Assembly: GCF_019236475.1 (NCBI RefSeq)
Contig: NZ_JAFAIX010000012.1
Coordinates: 558,001 to 622,000 of the forward strand
Origin: Chitinophaga sp.
Lineage (GTDB): Bacteria; Bacteroidota; Bacteroidia; Chitinophagales; Chitinophagaceae
Length of the DNA stretch: 64,000 nt
Reading direction: 5' to 3'
Numbering within the stretch: position 1 is the stretch's first letter; every line of letters starts with the position of its first letter. Below the pieces are notes generated by a model. It was not told where the DNA came from and did no database searches. It saw nothing but the letters and a program-made list of their open reading frames with translations. Position numbers and translations under genes: made by a program. Positions 50,719 through 59,725 of this stretch are shown here, piece after piece.

Positions 50719-52851
50719 TTATTTGAGGACCTGAAAAGCAATTAAACTGAAGACATAAGCCAGGCCGGTCATATAAACCAATTGGAACAATGGGAATTTC
50801 CAGGATTTGGTTTCTCTCCTGACAATGGCCATGGTACTCATACATTGCATCGCAAATGCATAGAACAACATCAGCGCAATGCCCGTTGCAAATGTATATA
50901 CAGGTGTACCATCTGCCCGCTTGGCTGCTGCCATCTTTTCCCGTAGAGTGGCGTTATTATCATTTGGATTCTCTCCTACGCTATACAATGTAGCCATTGT
51001 TCCTACAAACACTTCACGGGCAGCAAAAGAAGTAATCAATGCGATGCCCACTTTCCAATCAAAGCCCAACGGCGCAATGGCCGGCTCAATGGAATGTCCG
51101 AGGATACCTGCGTAGGAATTGGATAATTTTTCTGATTGGAACTGGTGATTCAAACTGTCGGCCTGTGGCGACTCCTTCGGCACCGCTGCCATCAACTGTT
51201 CATACTTTTGATGGATAGGTTGCATTCTCTTTGTTGGGCCATAAGAAGCCAGGAACCAGAGAATAACAGATATCACCACAATCACTTTACCCGCATCAGT
51301 AATGAAGATCTTAGATTTTTCCAACATGGTGATACCCACGTTCTTCCAACGGGGAGCCCGATAAACAGGCAATTCCATGATGAAATAGCTTTTCTCTTTG
51401 ATCCGTACAAACAGTTTCATTACCGCTGCTATCAGGATAGCCATGAAGAAGCCAAGGAGATATAATCCCATCATCGCCAATCCTTGCAATCCCAAAATGC
51501 CGAATATGCGCTTATCTGGTATCACCAAGGCAATCATTACCGTATAAATAGGCAACCTCGCCGAACAACTCATCAACGGCGTTACCAAAATAGTGATCAG
51601 TCTTTCTTTTTTGTTTTCGATAGTTCTGGTGGCCATGATCGCAGGCACCGCACAGGCTACGCCACTAATAAGGGGCATCACAGATTTACCGTTCAGTCCC
51701 ACTTGACGCATCAATCTATCTGTGAGGAAGCTAATACGCGCCATGTAGCCGCTGTCTTCCAATATCGTGATTAACCCGAAAAGGATGGCAATCTGCGGAA
51801 CGAATACCGCAAATCCACTGACACCCGCTAGGATACCATTTATGAATACATCCGTTATTTGATTGTTTGGCAGCACGCTTGTCAGCCAGCCGCTCATTTG
51901 GCCAAATCCAGCTTCGATCCAGTCCATCGGATACTTTGCCAGCCAGAATATACTCTGGAATAGCAGGAACATCACCACCAACAAAATCACATATCCCCAG
52001 AAACGGTGCAGGAGCAGGTCGTCGATTTTTTCTGAGCGGAGCTGCTTTTGCAAAGGATCAGCTTCTACCACTGTAGATTTCATGATATGCTTAATGCGGG
52101 CATATCGTTGCATGATCTCTTCCGCTTGCACTTTGGTTTTGTTGAATTGATTGGTTTGTAGTGCATTTTTGATGGCCAGTTTTTGACCACCATTGAGGAA
52201 GTTCAACTCATCGCTGTTTACTGCCACATGGAGTGCAGCATAATCACTTCTGGAGTTAGTATATTTTTTTACTTCTTCGATTGATTCTTTAGCCAGGCCG
52301 ATATTGTTGATAAAATCACGGGCAGGAACTGCATGATTGCCTTTGGAAGACTGCTCGATGAGTTTTTTCAACTCTGTTACCCCTTTATTCTTACGCGGGT
52401 TGATGGCCACCACGGGCACTCCCAACTCTCTTTCCAGTCCATCCAGATCGATTTCCACGCCTTTTTTGCGGGCAATATCCATCATGGTAAGGGCAATAAT
52501 CACCGGCATTTTCAGGTCGATGATCTGAGAACAGAAGAGGAGATTACGTTTCAGGTTGGAGGCATCGGCAACAATAATCACCAGGTCAGGGGCTTCGGTA
52601 GCATTTACATTGATGAGGACATCATAAGTCACGTATTCATCGGCGCTTTTCGGGTACAGACTATAAGTACCTGGTAAATCAATGACATTGGCAGCAAGTC
52701 CGGGAGCAATATTTGCATGACCCGTCTTTTTGTCAACCGTCACGCCCGGAAAGTTACTAACCTTCTGGTTCAGACCTGTGAGAACATTGAAAAGGGAGCT
52801 TTTTCCACTATTCGGATTTCCTACCAGCGCGATGTTTAATGATGCCTGCAT
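50719..52851 (-). CDS. feoB: Ferrous iron transporter FeoB
   Basis: 710 residues. N-terminal G domain: GNPNSGKSS (G1), FPGVTVDKKTG (G2), DLPGTYSL (G3), TMMDIA (G4). A helical GDI-like linker (about 165-275) precedes the membrane domain with Gate regions (LISGVACAVPAIMATRTIENKKERL, with the conserved Cys; TPLMSCSARLPIYTVM). GTP-driven Fe(II) uptake in the inner membrane. No FeoA is adjacent or fused. A TAACTTTG -7 box is at 52898-52905. Confidence 0.97.
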   Translation of the reverse strand: MQASLNIALVGNPNSGKSSLFNVLTGLNQKVSNFPGVTVDKKTGHANIAPGLAANVIDLPGTYSLYPKSADEYVTYDVLINVNATEAPDLVIIVADASNLKRNLLFCSQIIDLKMPVIIALTMMDIARKKGVEIDLDGLERELGVPVVAINPRKNKGVTELKKLIEQSSKGNHAVPARDFINNIGLAKESIEEVKKYTNSRSDYAALHVAVNSDELNFLNGGQKLAIKNALQTNQFNKTKVQAEEIMQRYARIKHIMKSTVVEADPLQKQLRSEKIDDLLLHRFWGYVILLVVMFLLFQSIFWLAKYPMDWIEAGFGQMSGWLTSVLPNNQITDVFINGILAGVSGFAVFVPQIAILFGLITILEDSGYMARISFLTDRLMRQVGLNGKSVMPLISGVACAVPAIMATRTIENKKERLITILVTPLMSCSARLPIYTVMIALVIPDKRIFGILGLQGLAMMGLYLLGFFMAILIAAVMKLFVRIKEKSYFIMELPVYRAPRWKNVGITMLEKSKIFITDAGKVIVVISVILWFLASYGPTKRMQPIHQKYEQLMAAVPKESPQADSLNHQFQSEKLSNSYAGILGHSIEPAIAPLGFDWKVGIALITSFAAREVFVGTMATLYSVGENPNDNNATLREKMAAAKRADGTPVYTFATGIALMLFYAFAMQCMSTMAIVRRETKSWKFPLFQLVYMTGLAYVFSLIAFQVLK

Positions 52852-52880
52852 TCCTTACCTATCCTGTTGTTTAGATTTTT

Positions 52881-52905
52881 GGCAATTGCCGAATGCGCAA
52901 AGTTA
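52881..52905 (-). promoter_or_regulatory. feoB promoter box and adjoining 10-bp palindrome
   Basis: Minus-strand TAACTTTG (52898-52905) matches the -7 consensus; GGCAATTGCC (52881-52890), a perfect palindrome, falls just downstream of the predicted start site, a position suited to a repressor site. The nearest -33-like TTTG is 25 nt away, longer than usual. Confidence 0.4.
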
Positions 52906-52960
52906 AACATTAATAAGGAGGGGTAATGATCAAATCGGGAAAAAAGCAGGAAGGCGTAAA

Positions 52961-52995
52961 AAAGAAAGAGGGTCGTAGTATATACCACAACCCTC
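52961..52995 (-). terminator. Terminator of the padR-pspC operon
   Basis: On the minus strand GAGGGTTGTGGTA pairs with TACTACGACCCTC (two G-U pairs), followed by TTTCTTTTTT, 28 bp beyond the pspC stop. Confidence 0.8.
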
Positions 52996-53022
52996 ATACG
53001 TATCATATTGGTTTATTGTAAA

Positions 53023-54828
53023 TTATCCTTTCATTTGCATGGTAAAAACACCCAATAGGTTAGAGAAACCATCTACAATTACTCTCTTTTTTTCACAAAT
53101 CCTTTTGTTTTCTGTAGCTGGCACCTCTGGTTCGGAAAAACTGCTATGGTAATGATAGTTTTTTTCCAGGGAATCTTTATCGGATGAAGGTGTTGTACTA
53201 TCATTGGAATCATCTTTTGATTTTTCCTTGTCTTCCTTCACACCTTCTGGGGTAACGATCACTTTTGTGTTTCCGTTATCTGAATCCCAATCATTATTGT
53301 CATAGAAATCTTCGCCTACATATCGGTGGCCGTTGATGAATCTATGGGAGAAAGTGCGTCTCACGTCATTATCCATCTCCAGGTTTTTACCTTTTGGTAC
53401 TCTCAGTACAACAATAACGCGTTGTACACGGTATTTCGCATCTGGGGCGAGGCCAAATCCATGAGGGATCAGGAGTACAGAGTCTTGCTGTTGCAGGTTG
53501 AAGAGAATTTCCTTCGCATTGTTGGTGGCAGCGTCCATATTGCGGCCTTTGGCATAGCGAATCACTTGTACTGCAAAGCTATCGTTAGTACTTTGTTCTA
53601 CACGTAAGCGGATATCATTGATAACAGTGGTATCGCTAGTGATACGCAGGTCTTCGTCGAAGATGCCAAATTCGAAGTCGCGATCATCATTGTAGGCATA
53701 GTCGCTTGGTGCTACTTTCACCGTCAAGGTATTTCCTTTCGGCTGTGAGAGTGCGAAGGTTTCTTTTATAGTGGCGCTTCTGCGACCTTCATGGACCAGG
53801 CTGTTGGCCAGCAATCCGGCTGCGATCAGACCTATTATCCAGAGGAATCCCAGGGTTGGCGCTACAAAGCGAACGGATTGTTTGGAACCGGTAGCTTTAC
53901 GGACGATGAAGATAATCAGTGCCAGTACTGGAATACCAATCAGTAAGCCGGTGCTTAACCAGAAGAGTATTACCTGGATACTAGAAGAAAAAATCAGGTG
54001 TTGGAGCGGAACGATGGCCGCGGAAGAAACGATGAGTGCAATGCCTACAACAACTAAGCAGAACAACATTACTACCGAAAAGAATATGAAGAAGCTTTTG
54101 GTAACAAAAACGATCACTTTACCCAGGCCTCGTGTCAGGCTAAGGAAAAATCGTTCAATATCGTTACCTATTTGCCTTCCGCGGCCTTGAGAAAAATTTC
54201 GGATATCATTTCCGGCTTTGTTGAACTGATTTTTAACATTGTGCATTTCTTCTTGCACAGTGGCTTTGATATTATTCAGGTCGACCTTCTCTCCTCTCAT
54301 TTCCAGCTTTTCAGCGGAAGTTTCCGCATATGGAGCAGAGATCCATAATACGATGTACACCACTGCCATGGCTCCGAAAGAACCCAGGATAGCCAGTACG
54401 AAGATGATACGGAAGATTACCGGATCCAGGTTAAAGTAGGCACCCAGACCACCGCAAACGCCACTCAGCACTTTGTTTTCCGGATCGCGGTAAAAACGCT
54501 TACGCGGGCGCTGGTCCGTATTATATGTAGCTCCAGCGGTTTGCTGTTGCTGATCTTTAGGCGCGTCTTCATCGAACTGTTCTGGAGTGCCCATAGAATG
54601 CTTTACCGTTTCCACGTCGTCGTCGGTAATGCAATGTGCACCAGCTTTCAGCTTATCCTGAAACAATTCAGCAATACGGGATTCTATGTCCAATACGATT
54701 TCATCCCCACCTTCCTCTTTCGCGAAATAACGCTTCAGACTGTCCAGGTACTGACGAAGCACCTCGTAGGCACTATCCTCGATGGGGATAAGTCTGCCGG
54801 ACAAGTTTATGTTAATAATCTTTTTCAT
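53023..54828 (-). CDS. PspC domain envelope-stress membrane protein
   Basis: 601 residues. A conserved cytoplasmic N-terminus (MKKIININLSGRLIPIEDSAYEVLRQYLDSL ... IESRIAELFQDKL, 1-65) precedes a PspC domain (about 110-170; KRFYRDPENKVLSGVCGGLGAYFNLDP and a membrane helix). Three to four more helices follow (about 240-345), then a long hydrophilic C-terminal region (about 360-601) with DUF2807-like beta repeats possible. Typical of Bacteroidota PadR-PspC pairs. 36 bp downstream of padR. Confidence 0.9.
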   Translation of the reverse strand: MKKIININLSGRLIPIEDSAYEVLRQYLDSLKRYFAKEEGGDEIVLDIESRIAELFQDKLKAGAHCITDDDVETVKHSMGTPEQFDEDAPKDQQQQTAGATYNTDQRPRKRFYRDPENKVLSGVCGGLGAYFNLDPVIFRIIFVLAILGSFGAMAVVYIVLWISAPYAETSAEKLEMRGEKVDLNNIKATVQEEMHNVKNQFNKAGNDIRNFSQGRGRQIGNDIERFFLSLTRGLGKVIVFVTKSFFIFFSVVMLFCLVVVGIALIVSSAAIVPLQHLIFSSSIQVILFWLSTGLLIGIPVLALIIFIVRKATGSKQSVRFVAPTLGFLWIIGLIAAGLLANSLVHEGRRSATIKETFALSQPKGNTLTVKVAPSDYAYNDDRDFEFGIFDEDLRITSDTTVINDIRLRVEQSTNDSFAVQVIRYAKGRNMDAATNNAKEILFNLQQQDSVLLIPHGFGLAPDAKYRVQRVIVVLRVPKGKNLEMDNDVRRTFSHRFINGHRYVGEDFYDNNDWDSDNGNTKVIVTPEGVKEDKEKSKDDSNDSTTPSSDKDSLEKNYHYHSSFSEPEVPATENKRICEKKRVIVDGFSNLLGVFTMQMKG

Positions 54829-54864
54829 TTCGTTTTTGGGTTTAGGCTTTAGGTAAAAGGTTGA

Positions 54865-55203
54865 TTAAATGGTACTTGTATCTTGTGTTAACTGGTGCAC
54901 GGCATTCGCCAGTTCATTCCAGGTTGTCTCCAGTTCCTTATAGAATTGTTCTCCTTTATCGGTCATGGAGAAATATTTACGAGGAGGTCCGGAACTGCTT
55001 TCTACCCAGCGGTATGTTAGAAGTTCCGCATTTTTCAATCTTGTCAATAAAGGATAAAGTGTGCCCTCCAAGATATCCAATTTAGCCTCTTTCATCTTTT
55101 CAATGATATCAGAAGGGTAAGCTTCTCCTTGCTTGATTATGGACAAGATGCAGAACTCCAGCACTCCTTTCCTCATCTGCGATTGTGTGTTATCTATGTT
55201 CAT
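54865..55203 (-). CDS. PadR family transcriptional regulator
   Basis: 112 residues. Winged helix of the PadR type: QMRKGVLEFCILSIIKQGEAYPSDIIEKM, LEGTLYPLLTRLKNAELLTYRW and PRKYFSMTDKGEQFYKEL, then a C-terminal dimerisation helix. First gene of the operon with pspC. Probably represses its own operon through the palindrome at 55291-55313. Confidence 0.93.
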   Translation of the reverse strand: MNIDNTQSQMRKGVLEFCILSIIKQGEAYPSDIIEKMKEAKLDILEGTLYPLLTRLKNAELLTYRWVESSSGPPRKYFSMTDKGEQFYKELETTWNELANAVHQLTQDTSTI

Positions 55204-55537
55204 GGCAAGTGAGCTTTTGGTGATCTATTATTTTTAAAAGTTGGTCTAGCTATTTCAACCTTAGGACACAAAGATAGGAACTTTATACTACTATGCAATA
55301 CACAATACCATAGAAAGCAAAATAACTTGCTTTAAAAGTTACCTATCCATACAGCCCAAAAGCATATCCATCAAGGGAATTGTCAAACACATTATTGTAT
55401 TTACTAATTTAATTAATTGGGATGAGCGGTAAAATGATAGGGATGAAATACAGTCTATTCGCTTTAACATTTTTTTAATTATGCTGATTTATAATTTGTC
55501 ATTCTCCTCATTTACTTTTGTAACAACGGTTTAACAC
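55204..55537. other. 334-bp divergent intergenic region upstream of padR
   Basis: Contains the padR promoter/operator (55269-55313). The plus-strand half, up to the small secreted protein at 55538, is A/T-rich (about 55400-55520) without a clear promoter. No ORF or RNA gene seen. Confidence 0.5.
55269..55313 (-). promoter_or_regulatory. padR-pspC promoter with overlapping operator
   Basis: Minus strand: TTG (55296-55298), exactly 19 nt spacer, then TATCTTTG (55269-55276), a full match to the Bacteroidota promoter consensus. The inverted repeat CTATG-N13-CATAG (55291-55313) covers the -33 box, the expected place for autorepression by PadR. Confidence 0.65.
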
Positions 55538-55834
55538 ATGAAGAAAGCGATCGGCATATTCCTGCTGGCACTCCTGGTGTCTCAGTTCCTCCCTATCAAG
55601 GAGGTCGGAAAGCTGCTGTTCAATAATCAGATTGTGGAAGAACATCCGATAGATGCAGGACATGATCATGTGAAGATGGCGAAAGAATTAAAATTCTGTA
55701 GTATCACTGATGATCTGTTAGGGTGGCATCTCGCTAAAGAATTAAAAGTAACCCGTTTTCATTCCAACGAAAATATACCTAGTAGTCCTTCTCAGGAAAT
55801 ACACTGTCCCCCTCCCAATGGCTTCATGGCCTAA
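55538..55834 (+). CDS. Small secreted or anchored protein, unrecognised
   Basis: 98 residues. N-terminal hydrophobic segment (IGIFLLALLVSQFLPI, about 5-20) serves as signal or anchor. The mature part is His/Glu/Lys-rich (EEHPIDAGHDHVKMAKELKF, HLAKELKVTRFHSNEN) with two cysteines and a short Pro-rich end. I recognise no family; the His and acidic clusters could bind metal. It ends with a hairpin and lies upstream of the SulP-carbonic anhydrase pair, 233 bp away. Confidence 0.6.
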   Translation: MKKAIGIFLLALLVSQFLPIKEVGKLLFNNQIVEEHPIDAGHDHVKMAKELKFCSITDDLLGWHLAKELKVTRFHSNENIPSSPSQEIHCPPPNGFMA

Positions 55835-55844
55835 TACATAGTTC

Positions 55845-55872
55845 ACTGTACGCTATCAGTACAGTATTATTT
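55845..55872 (+). terminator. Terminator after the small secreted protein
   Basis: ACTGTAC / GTACAGT stem (55845-55851, 55859-55865) with a 7-nt loop, followed by ATTATTTTC. Confidence 0.6.
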
Positions 55873-56067
55873 TCATTCTATTTTCTATTTAACGCTTTTT
55901 TGTCGCTACGCGCGCAGGCTCTGCTGTATTCATATATCTGTATGTGTATACTAGGATGGTCTTGTCGTACTCTGTAGCTCATTGTTTCTGTTGGTATTAC
56001 TTCCACGGTTGCCGCATGCTATGCTGCTATCCGAGAGTGTCATTCCTACAATGAAAAATCTATTGCC

Positions 56068-57702
56068 ATGAACAAACAGACTTCCATTTTCTCCAATATA
56101 AAAGGCGACCTGTCTGCAGGTCTTGTAGTTTTCCTCATTGCAGTGCCGTTGTGTTTAGGTATTGCCCTGGCCTCCGGCGCCCCGCTGTTTTCCGGCATGA
56201 TAGCCGGCATTGTAGGCGGTCTGGTTATTGGATTCCTCAGTGGCTCACAGTTGAGTGTCAGCGGCCCAGCCGCCGGTCTTACCGCTGTAGTATTGAGTGC
56301 TATCACCAAACTGGGAGGATTCGATATTTTCTTGCTCAGTGTAGTCATTGCCGGTGCCATCCAACTGGTATTCGGCCTGATCAAAGCAGGAACAGTAGCG
56401 AATTATTTCCCTTCGAATGTGATTACCGGGATGCTAACAGCCATTGGGATTATCATTATCATGAAACAATTGCCGTATGCATTCGGGTATGATAAAAGCA
56501 GTGACAATGTCTATGAATTCATAGATGCAGAAAATACTTTGCTCGCAGCTATTAACCATATCAGCTTAGGGGCTACCATTATAACCGTCATATCTATTCT
56601 TATTATTCTGTATTGGAGCAAAGTACCCAAAGTCAGTATTGTGCCGGCGCCACTGGTGGCTGTAATTGCAGGTATCCTGCTAAATATGGCTTTCTCAGGC
56701 AGCGCCGTGCTGGCTCTGGGGGAAAATCATCTGGTGAGATTGCCAGTGCCACAGGGATTCAACGACTTTCTAGGTCAGTTTACCCTCCCGAATTTTGCGG
56801 CTATTACGAATAAGGAAGTCTGGATTACTGCCATCACAGTAGCGATTGTGGCATCTATAGAAACTCTATTGAACGTAGAAGCAACAGACAAATTGGATCC
56901 TTTGAAACGCTACACCTCTCCTAACAGAGAATTAAAAGCGCAAGGGATTGGGAATATCGTTAGCGGTTTGATTGGAGGTTTACCTATTACTTCTGTGATC
57001 GTTCGTTCCAGTGCCAATATCAATGCCGGCGGCCGTACTAAGCTTGCCAGTATGGCACATGGTGCGCTCTTACTGGTGTGTACCGCACTGATCGCGCCTT
57101 TTCTGAACATGATACCACTGGCTACTCTAGCAGCAGTACTGTTGGTAACCGGTTATAAACTTTGCAAGATCTCCATCTTCAAGGAAATGTTCAAGAACGG
57201 TAAATATCAATGGGTACCTTTCGTGGTAACAGTTGTGGCCATCGTTTTCACAGATCTCCTGATCGGTATTGCTTTGGGAATGGCGGTTAGCGTACTGGCT
57301 ATCCTCCGTGGTAATATGAAAAGTTCCTACTTCTTCAAAAAAGAGAAATACCAACATGGCGATAGTATCCGACTGGAACTGGCGCAGGAAGTTTCCTTCC
57401 TGAACAAAGCCAGCATTCTGCTGACACTGGACCACCTGCCATCCAATACCACCGTTATCATAGATGCTACTAAAACAGCCTATATCGATTTCGATGTATT
57501 ACAGACGATTAGGGAATTTAAGGAGATAAAAGCCCCTCAGAAAAATATGCAAGTAGTGCTCACCGGATTCAAGGAGGTCTATAATATTCAGAACTCTCCC
57601 AACCTGACGGCCGAGCAACAATCAAAATTAACTAACGGACATGTACATACGATCGCGTCCGGAAATCATAATGACCTGCTAAAAGAGTTACAACTCAATT
57701 AA
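56068..57702 (+). CDS. SulP family inorganic anion transporter (bicarbonate or sulfate)
   Basis: 544 residues. The SulP core has about 12 membrane segments in 10-420, with GDLSAGLVVFLIAVPLCLGIALASGAP, ITGMLTAIGIIIIMKQ, and ATDKLDPLKRYTSPNRELKAQGIGNIVSGLIGGLPITSVIVRSSAN. A C-terminal STAS domain (about 435-540) has TVIIDATKTAYIDFDVLQTIREF. The adjacent carbonic anhydrase suggests bicarbonate uptake or CO2 hydration (BicA-like) rather than sulfate; substrate is inference. Confidence 0.9.
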   Translation: MNKQTSIFSNIKGDLSAGLVVFLIAVPLCLGIALASGAPLFSGMIAGIVGGLVIGFLSGSQLSVSGPAAGLTAVVLSAITKLGGFDIFLLSVVIAGAIQLVFGLIKAGTVANYFPSNVITGMLTAIGIIIIMKQLPYAFGYDKSSDNVYEFIDAENTLLAAINHISLGATIITVISILIILYWSKVPKVSIVPAPLVAVIAGILLNMAFSGSAVLALGENHLVRLPVPQGFNDFLGQFTLPNFAAITNKEVWITAITVAIVASIETLLNVEATDKLDPLKRYTSPNRELKAQGIGNIVSGLIGGLPITSVIVRSSANINAGGRTKLASMAHGALLLVCTALIAPFLNMIPLATLAAVLLVTGYKLCKISIFKEMFKNGKYQWVPFVVTVVAIVFTDLLIGIALGMAVSVLAILRGNMKSSYFFKKEKYQHGDSIRLELAQEVSFLNKASILLTLDHLPSNTTVIIDATKTAYIDFDVLQTIREFKEIKAPQKNMQVVLTGFKEVYNIQNSPNLTAEQQSKLTNGHVHTIASGNHNDLLKELQLN

Positions 57703-57775
57703 GATGCATAATGATGATAAGGAGAAACCCCACGGAAACCATGCCCTTTTCATCAGCGATTATTAACACATAAAA

Positions 57776-58459
57776 ATGAAAAAAATGAAAACACTTGATA
57801 AAATAGCACAATCGAATATTACACCAAGACAAGCTCTGGAACTCCTCAAAGCTGGCAATATCCGCTTTGTGGAAAACTTACGTATCAATCGCAATCTCCT
57901 GCAGATGGTGAATGATACCTCCAACGGACAATGGCCCATGGCGGCCATTGTTAGCTGCATGGATTCCCGTACATCGGCGGAGTTGATCTTTGATCAGGGG
58001 CTCGGAGATGTGTTTAGTATTCGTTTGGCCGGCAACGTTATATCTGAAAATGTACTGGGTAGCTTAGAATATGCCTGCAAGGTAGCCGGATCCAAATTCA
58101 TAGTGGTGCTAGGACACAGCAAATGCGGCGCAATCAAAGGCGCCTGCGACGCAGTAGAATTGGGCAATCTCACTGCTCTTCTGAGTAAAATTGCACCTGC
58201 TGTATTTGCAGAAAAAACGATTACGGAAAATCGGAGCTCAGATAATCATGCTTTTGTAGAAGCTGTTTCAAAAATACACGTGGAACGCTCTGTACAAACG
58301 ATTATGGAACAAAGTGTTATCCTGCGAGATATGATTCTCAAAGGGGAAATAGGCATCATCGGTGCATCCTACGATGTGGAAACCGGCGTTGTCGCTTTCA
58401 TGGACCATACATTGGTACTGGAAGGAATAATGGAAAGCGCGCCTGCAGTAGCGGTATAA
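57776..58459 (+). CDS. Beta-class carbonic anhydrase
   Basis: 227 residues (or 224 from the second ATG at 57785). Zinc and catalytic residues Cys61, Asp63, Arg65 in CMDSR, and His114/Cys117 in LGHSKCGA. Interconverts CO2 and bicarbonate. It is co-directional with the SulP gene, 73 bp apart, and gives the pair a role in inorganic carbon supply. Lacks a signal peptide, so cytosolic. Confidence 0.93.
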   Translation: MKKMKTLDKIAQSNITPRQALELLKAGNIRFVENLRINRNLLQMVNDTSNGQWPMAAIVSCMDSRTSAELIFDQGLGDVFSIRLAGNVISENVLGSLEYACKVAGSKFIVVLGHSKCGAIKGACDAVELGNLTALLSKIAPAVFAEKTITENRSSDNHAFVEAVSKIHVERSVQTIMEQSVILRDMILKGEIGIIGASYDVETGVVAFMDHTLVLEGIMESAPAVAV

Positions 58460-58501
58460 TCCCGGCGCCTTTTATATCAACAGGGAATGTCTGTGTTCAA
58501 T

Positions 58502-58584
58502 AAAAGGAGGCGTTGATAACCGTCTCGAAACAATCTTTTTAGGGGTGATTGTGTAGAGCGGTTATTAACAGCCTCCTACTTTTT
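58502..58584. repeat. Long imperfect inverted repeat between convergent genes
   Basis: A 34-nt left arm (58502-58535, AAAAGGAGGCGTTGATAACC... CAATC) pairs imperfectly with the right arm (58547-58584, GATTGTG... GCCTCCTACTTTTT) through small mismatches and bulges. It runs into the aminotransferase stop codon. Much longer than the other hairpins here; it could act as a bidirectional terminator or be a remnant of a small mobile repeat. Confidence 0.7.
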
Positions 58585-59716
58585 ATATGCGGGACAGTCG
58601 CACTGCAGCCTGTTCCAGCGTTTCTTTCTTTTTCGCAAAACAAAAACGCACTACATGGTCGTCTTTCCCATTCTCATAAAAAGCAGAAACGGGAATGGAT
58701 GCCACACCAAACTCTTTGGTAATGCGGGTTGCAAACGCTTTATCTCCTTCATCCGAAATACGATCATATTTCATCAATTGGAAATAACTGCCTTTGCTGG
58801 CAAGTGGGGTAAACCTGGTATCACGCATCAGTTCCAGGAAGTAATCTCTTTTCTCCTGGTAAAAGGCCGGCAGCTCCAAGTAATGGGAAGGTGTTGCCAG
58901 GAATCTAGCCAATCCATGCTGCATGGGCGTATTCACTGAAAAGCAGAGATACTGATGTACTTTCCGATATTCCTGCATCAGGTGCTTGGGAGCGATACAA
59001 TATCCCATCTTCCAGCCGGTATTGTGAAATACTTTTCCAAAGGAAAAAGTTACGAAGCTATTCCTGAAAATATTCGGATAGCGCAATATGCTGAGATGCT
59101 GTGCACCATCATACACCAGGTGTTCATACACTTCGTCAGATAATACCAGCAAATCAAATTCCGCTACCAGTTTTTCCAATTCAAGGATATCTTCTGCTTG
59201 CAGAATGCTACCGGTAGGATTATGCGGTGTATTAATCATGATCATGCGGGTGCGCGGCGTGATTTTGCTGCGTACCTCCTGCCAGTTGATACGATAGTCA
59301 GGGAAAGACAAGGGTATCAGTACTGGCTTTCCGCCATTGACAAGTACATTCGGAATATAACTATCGTAAGCCGGTTCAAAGATGATCACTTCATCACCAG
59401 GATGGATATACGCTGCAATCGCAGTATAGATCGCATAGGTTCCGCCTGGAGTAATAGTGATCTCCGTTTCCGGATCTACTTGTGGTCCGTAAAGGGCCGC
59501 TACTTTTTCCGCGATGGCAGTGCGCAATGCAGGTAATCCCGGCATGGGAGCATACTGGTTATACCCTTGTTGCATGGCCTCATTTACCATTGCTTTCAGT
59601 TCATCACTGCAGTCGAAATCAGGGAAGCCCTGCGACAAGTTGATGGCCTTATGTTCAGCCGCCAGGGCTGACATGACGGAGAATATCGTAGTGCCGACGT
59701 TAGGCAGTTTGGACAT
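58583..59716 (-). CDS. Methionine-type class I/II aminotransferase
   Basis: 377 residues. PLP fold type I: NLSQGFPDFDCSDEL, ITPGGTYAIYTAI, INTPHNPTGSIL, VLSDEVYEHLVYDG and the cofactor lysine in SFGKVFHNTGWKMGY, with a C-terminal VRFCFAKKKETL. The subfamily transfers amino groups from methionine, glutamine or aromatic residues (YbdL-like). First of a tight minus-strand pair with manC (9 bp), but downstream of it in transcription order (kdsD, manC, this gene). Confidence 0.88.
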   Translation of the reverse strand: MSKLPNVGTTIFSVMSALAAEHKAINLSQGFPDFDCSDELKAMVNEAMQQGYNQYAPMPGLPALRTAIAEKVAALYGPQVDPETEITITPGGTYAIYTAIAAYIHPGDEVIIFEPAYDSYIPNVLVNGGKPVLIPLSFPDYRINWQEVRSKITPRTRMIMINTPHNPTGSILQAEDILELEKLVAEFDLLVLSDEVYEHLVYDGAQHLSILRYPNIFRNSFVTFSFGKVFHNTGWKMGYCIAPKHLMQEYRKVHQYLCFSVNTPMQHGLARFLATPSHYLELPAFYQEKRDYFLELMRDTRFTPLASKGSYFQLMKYDRISDEGDKAFATRITKEFGVASIPVSAFYENGKDDHVVRFCFAKKKETLEQAAVRLSRI

Positions 59717-59725
59717 GACAATCGC

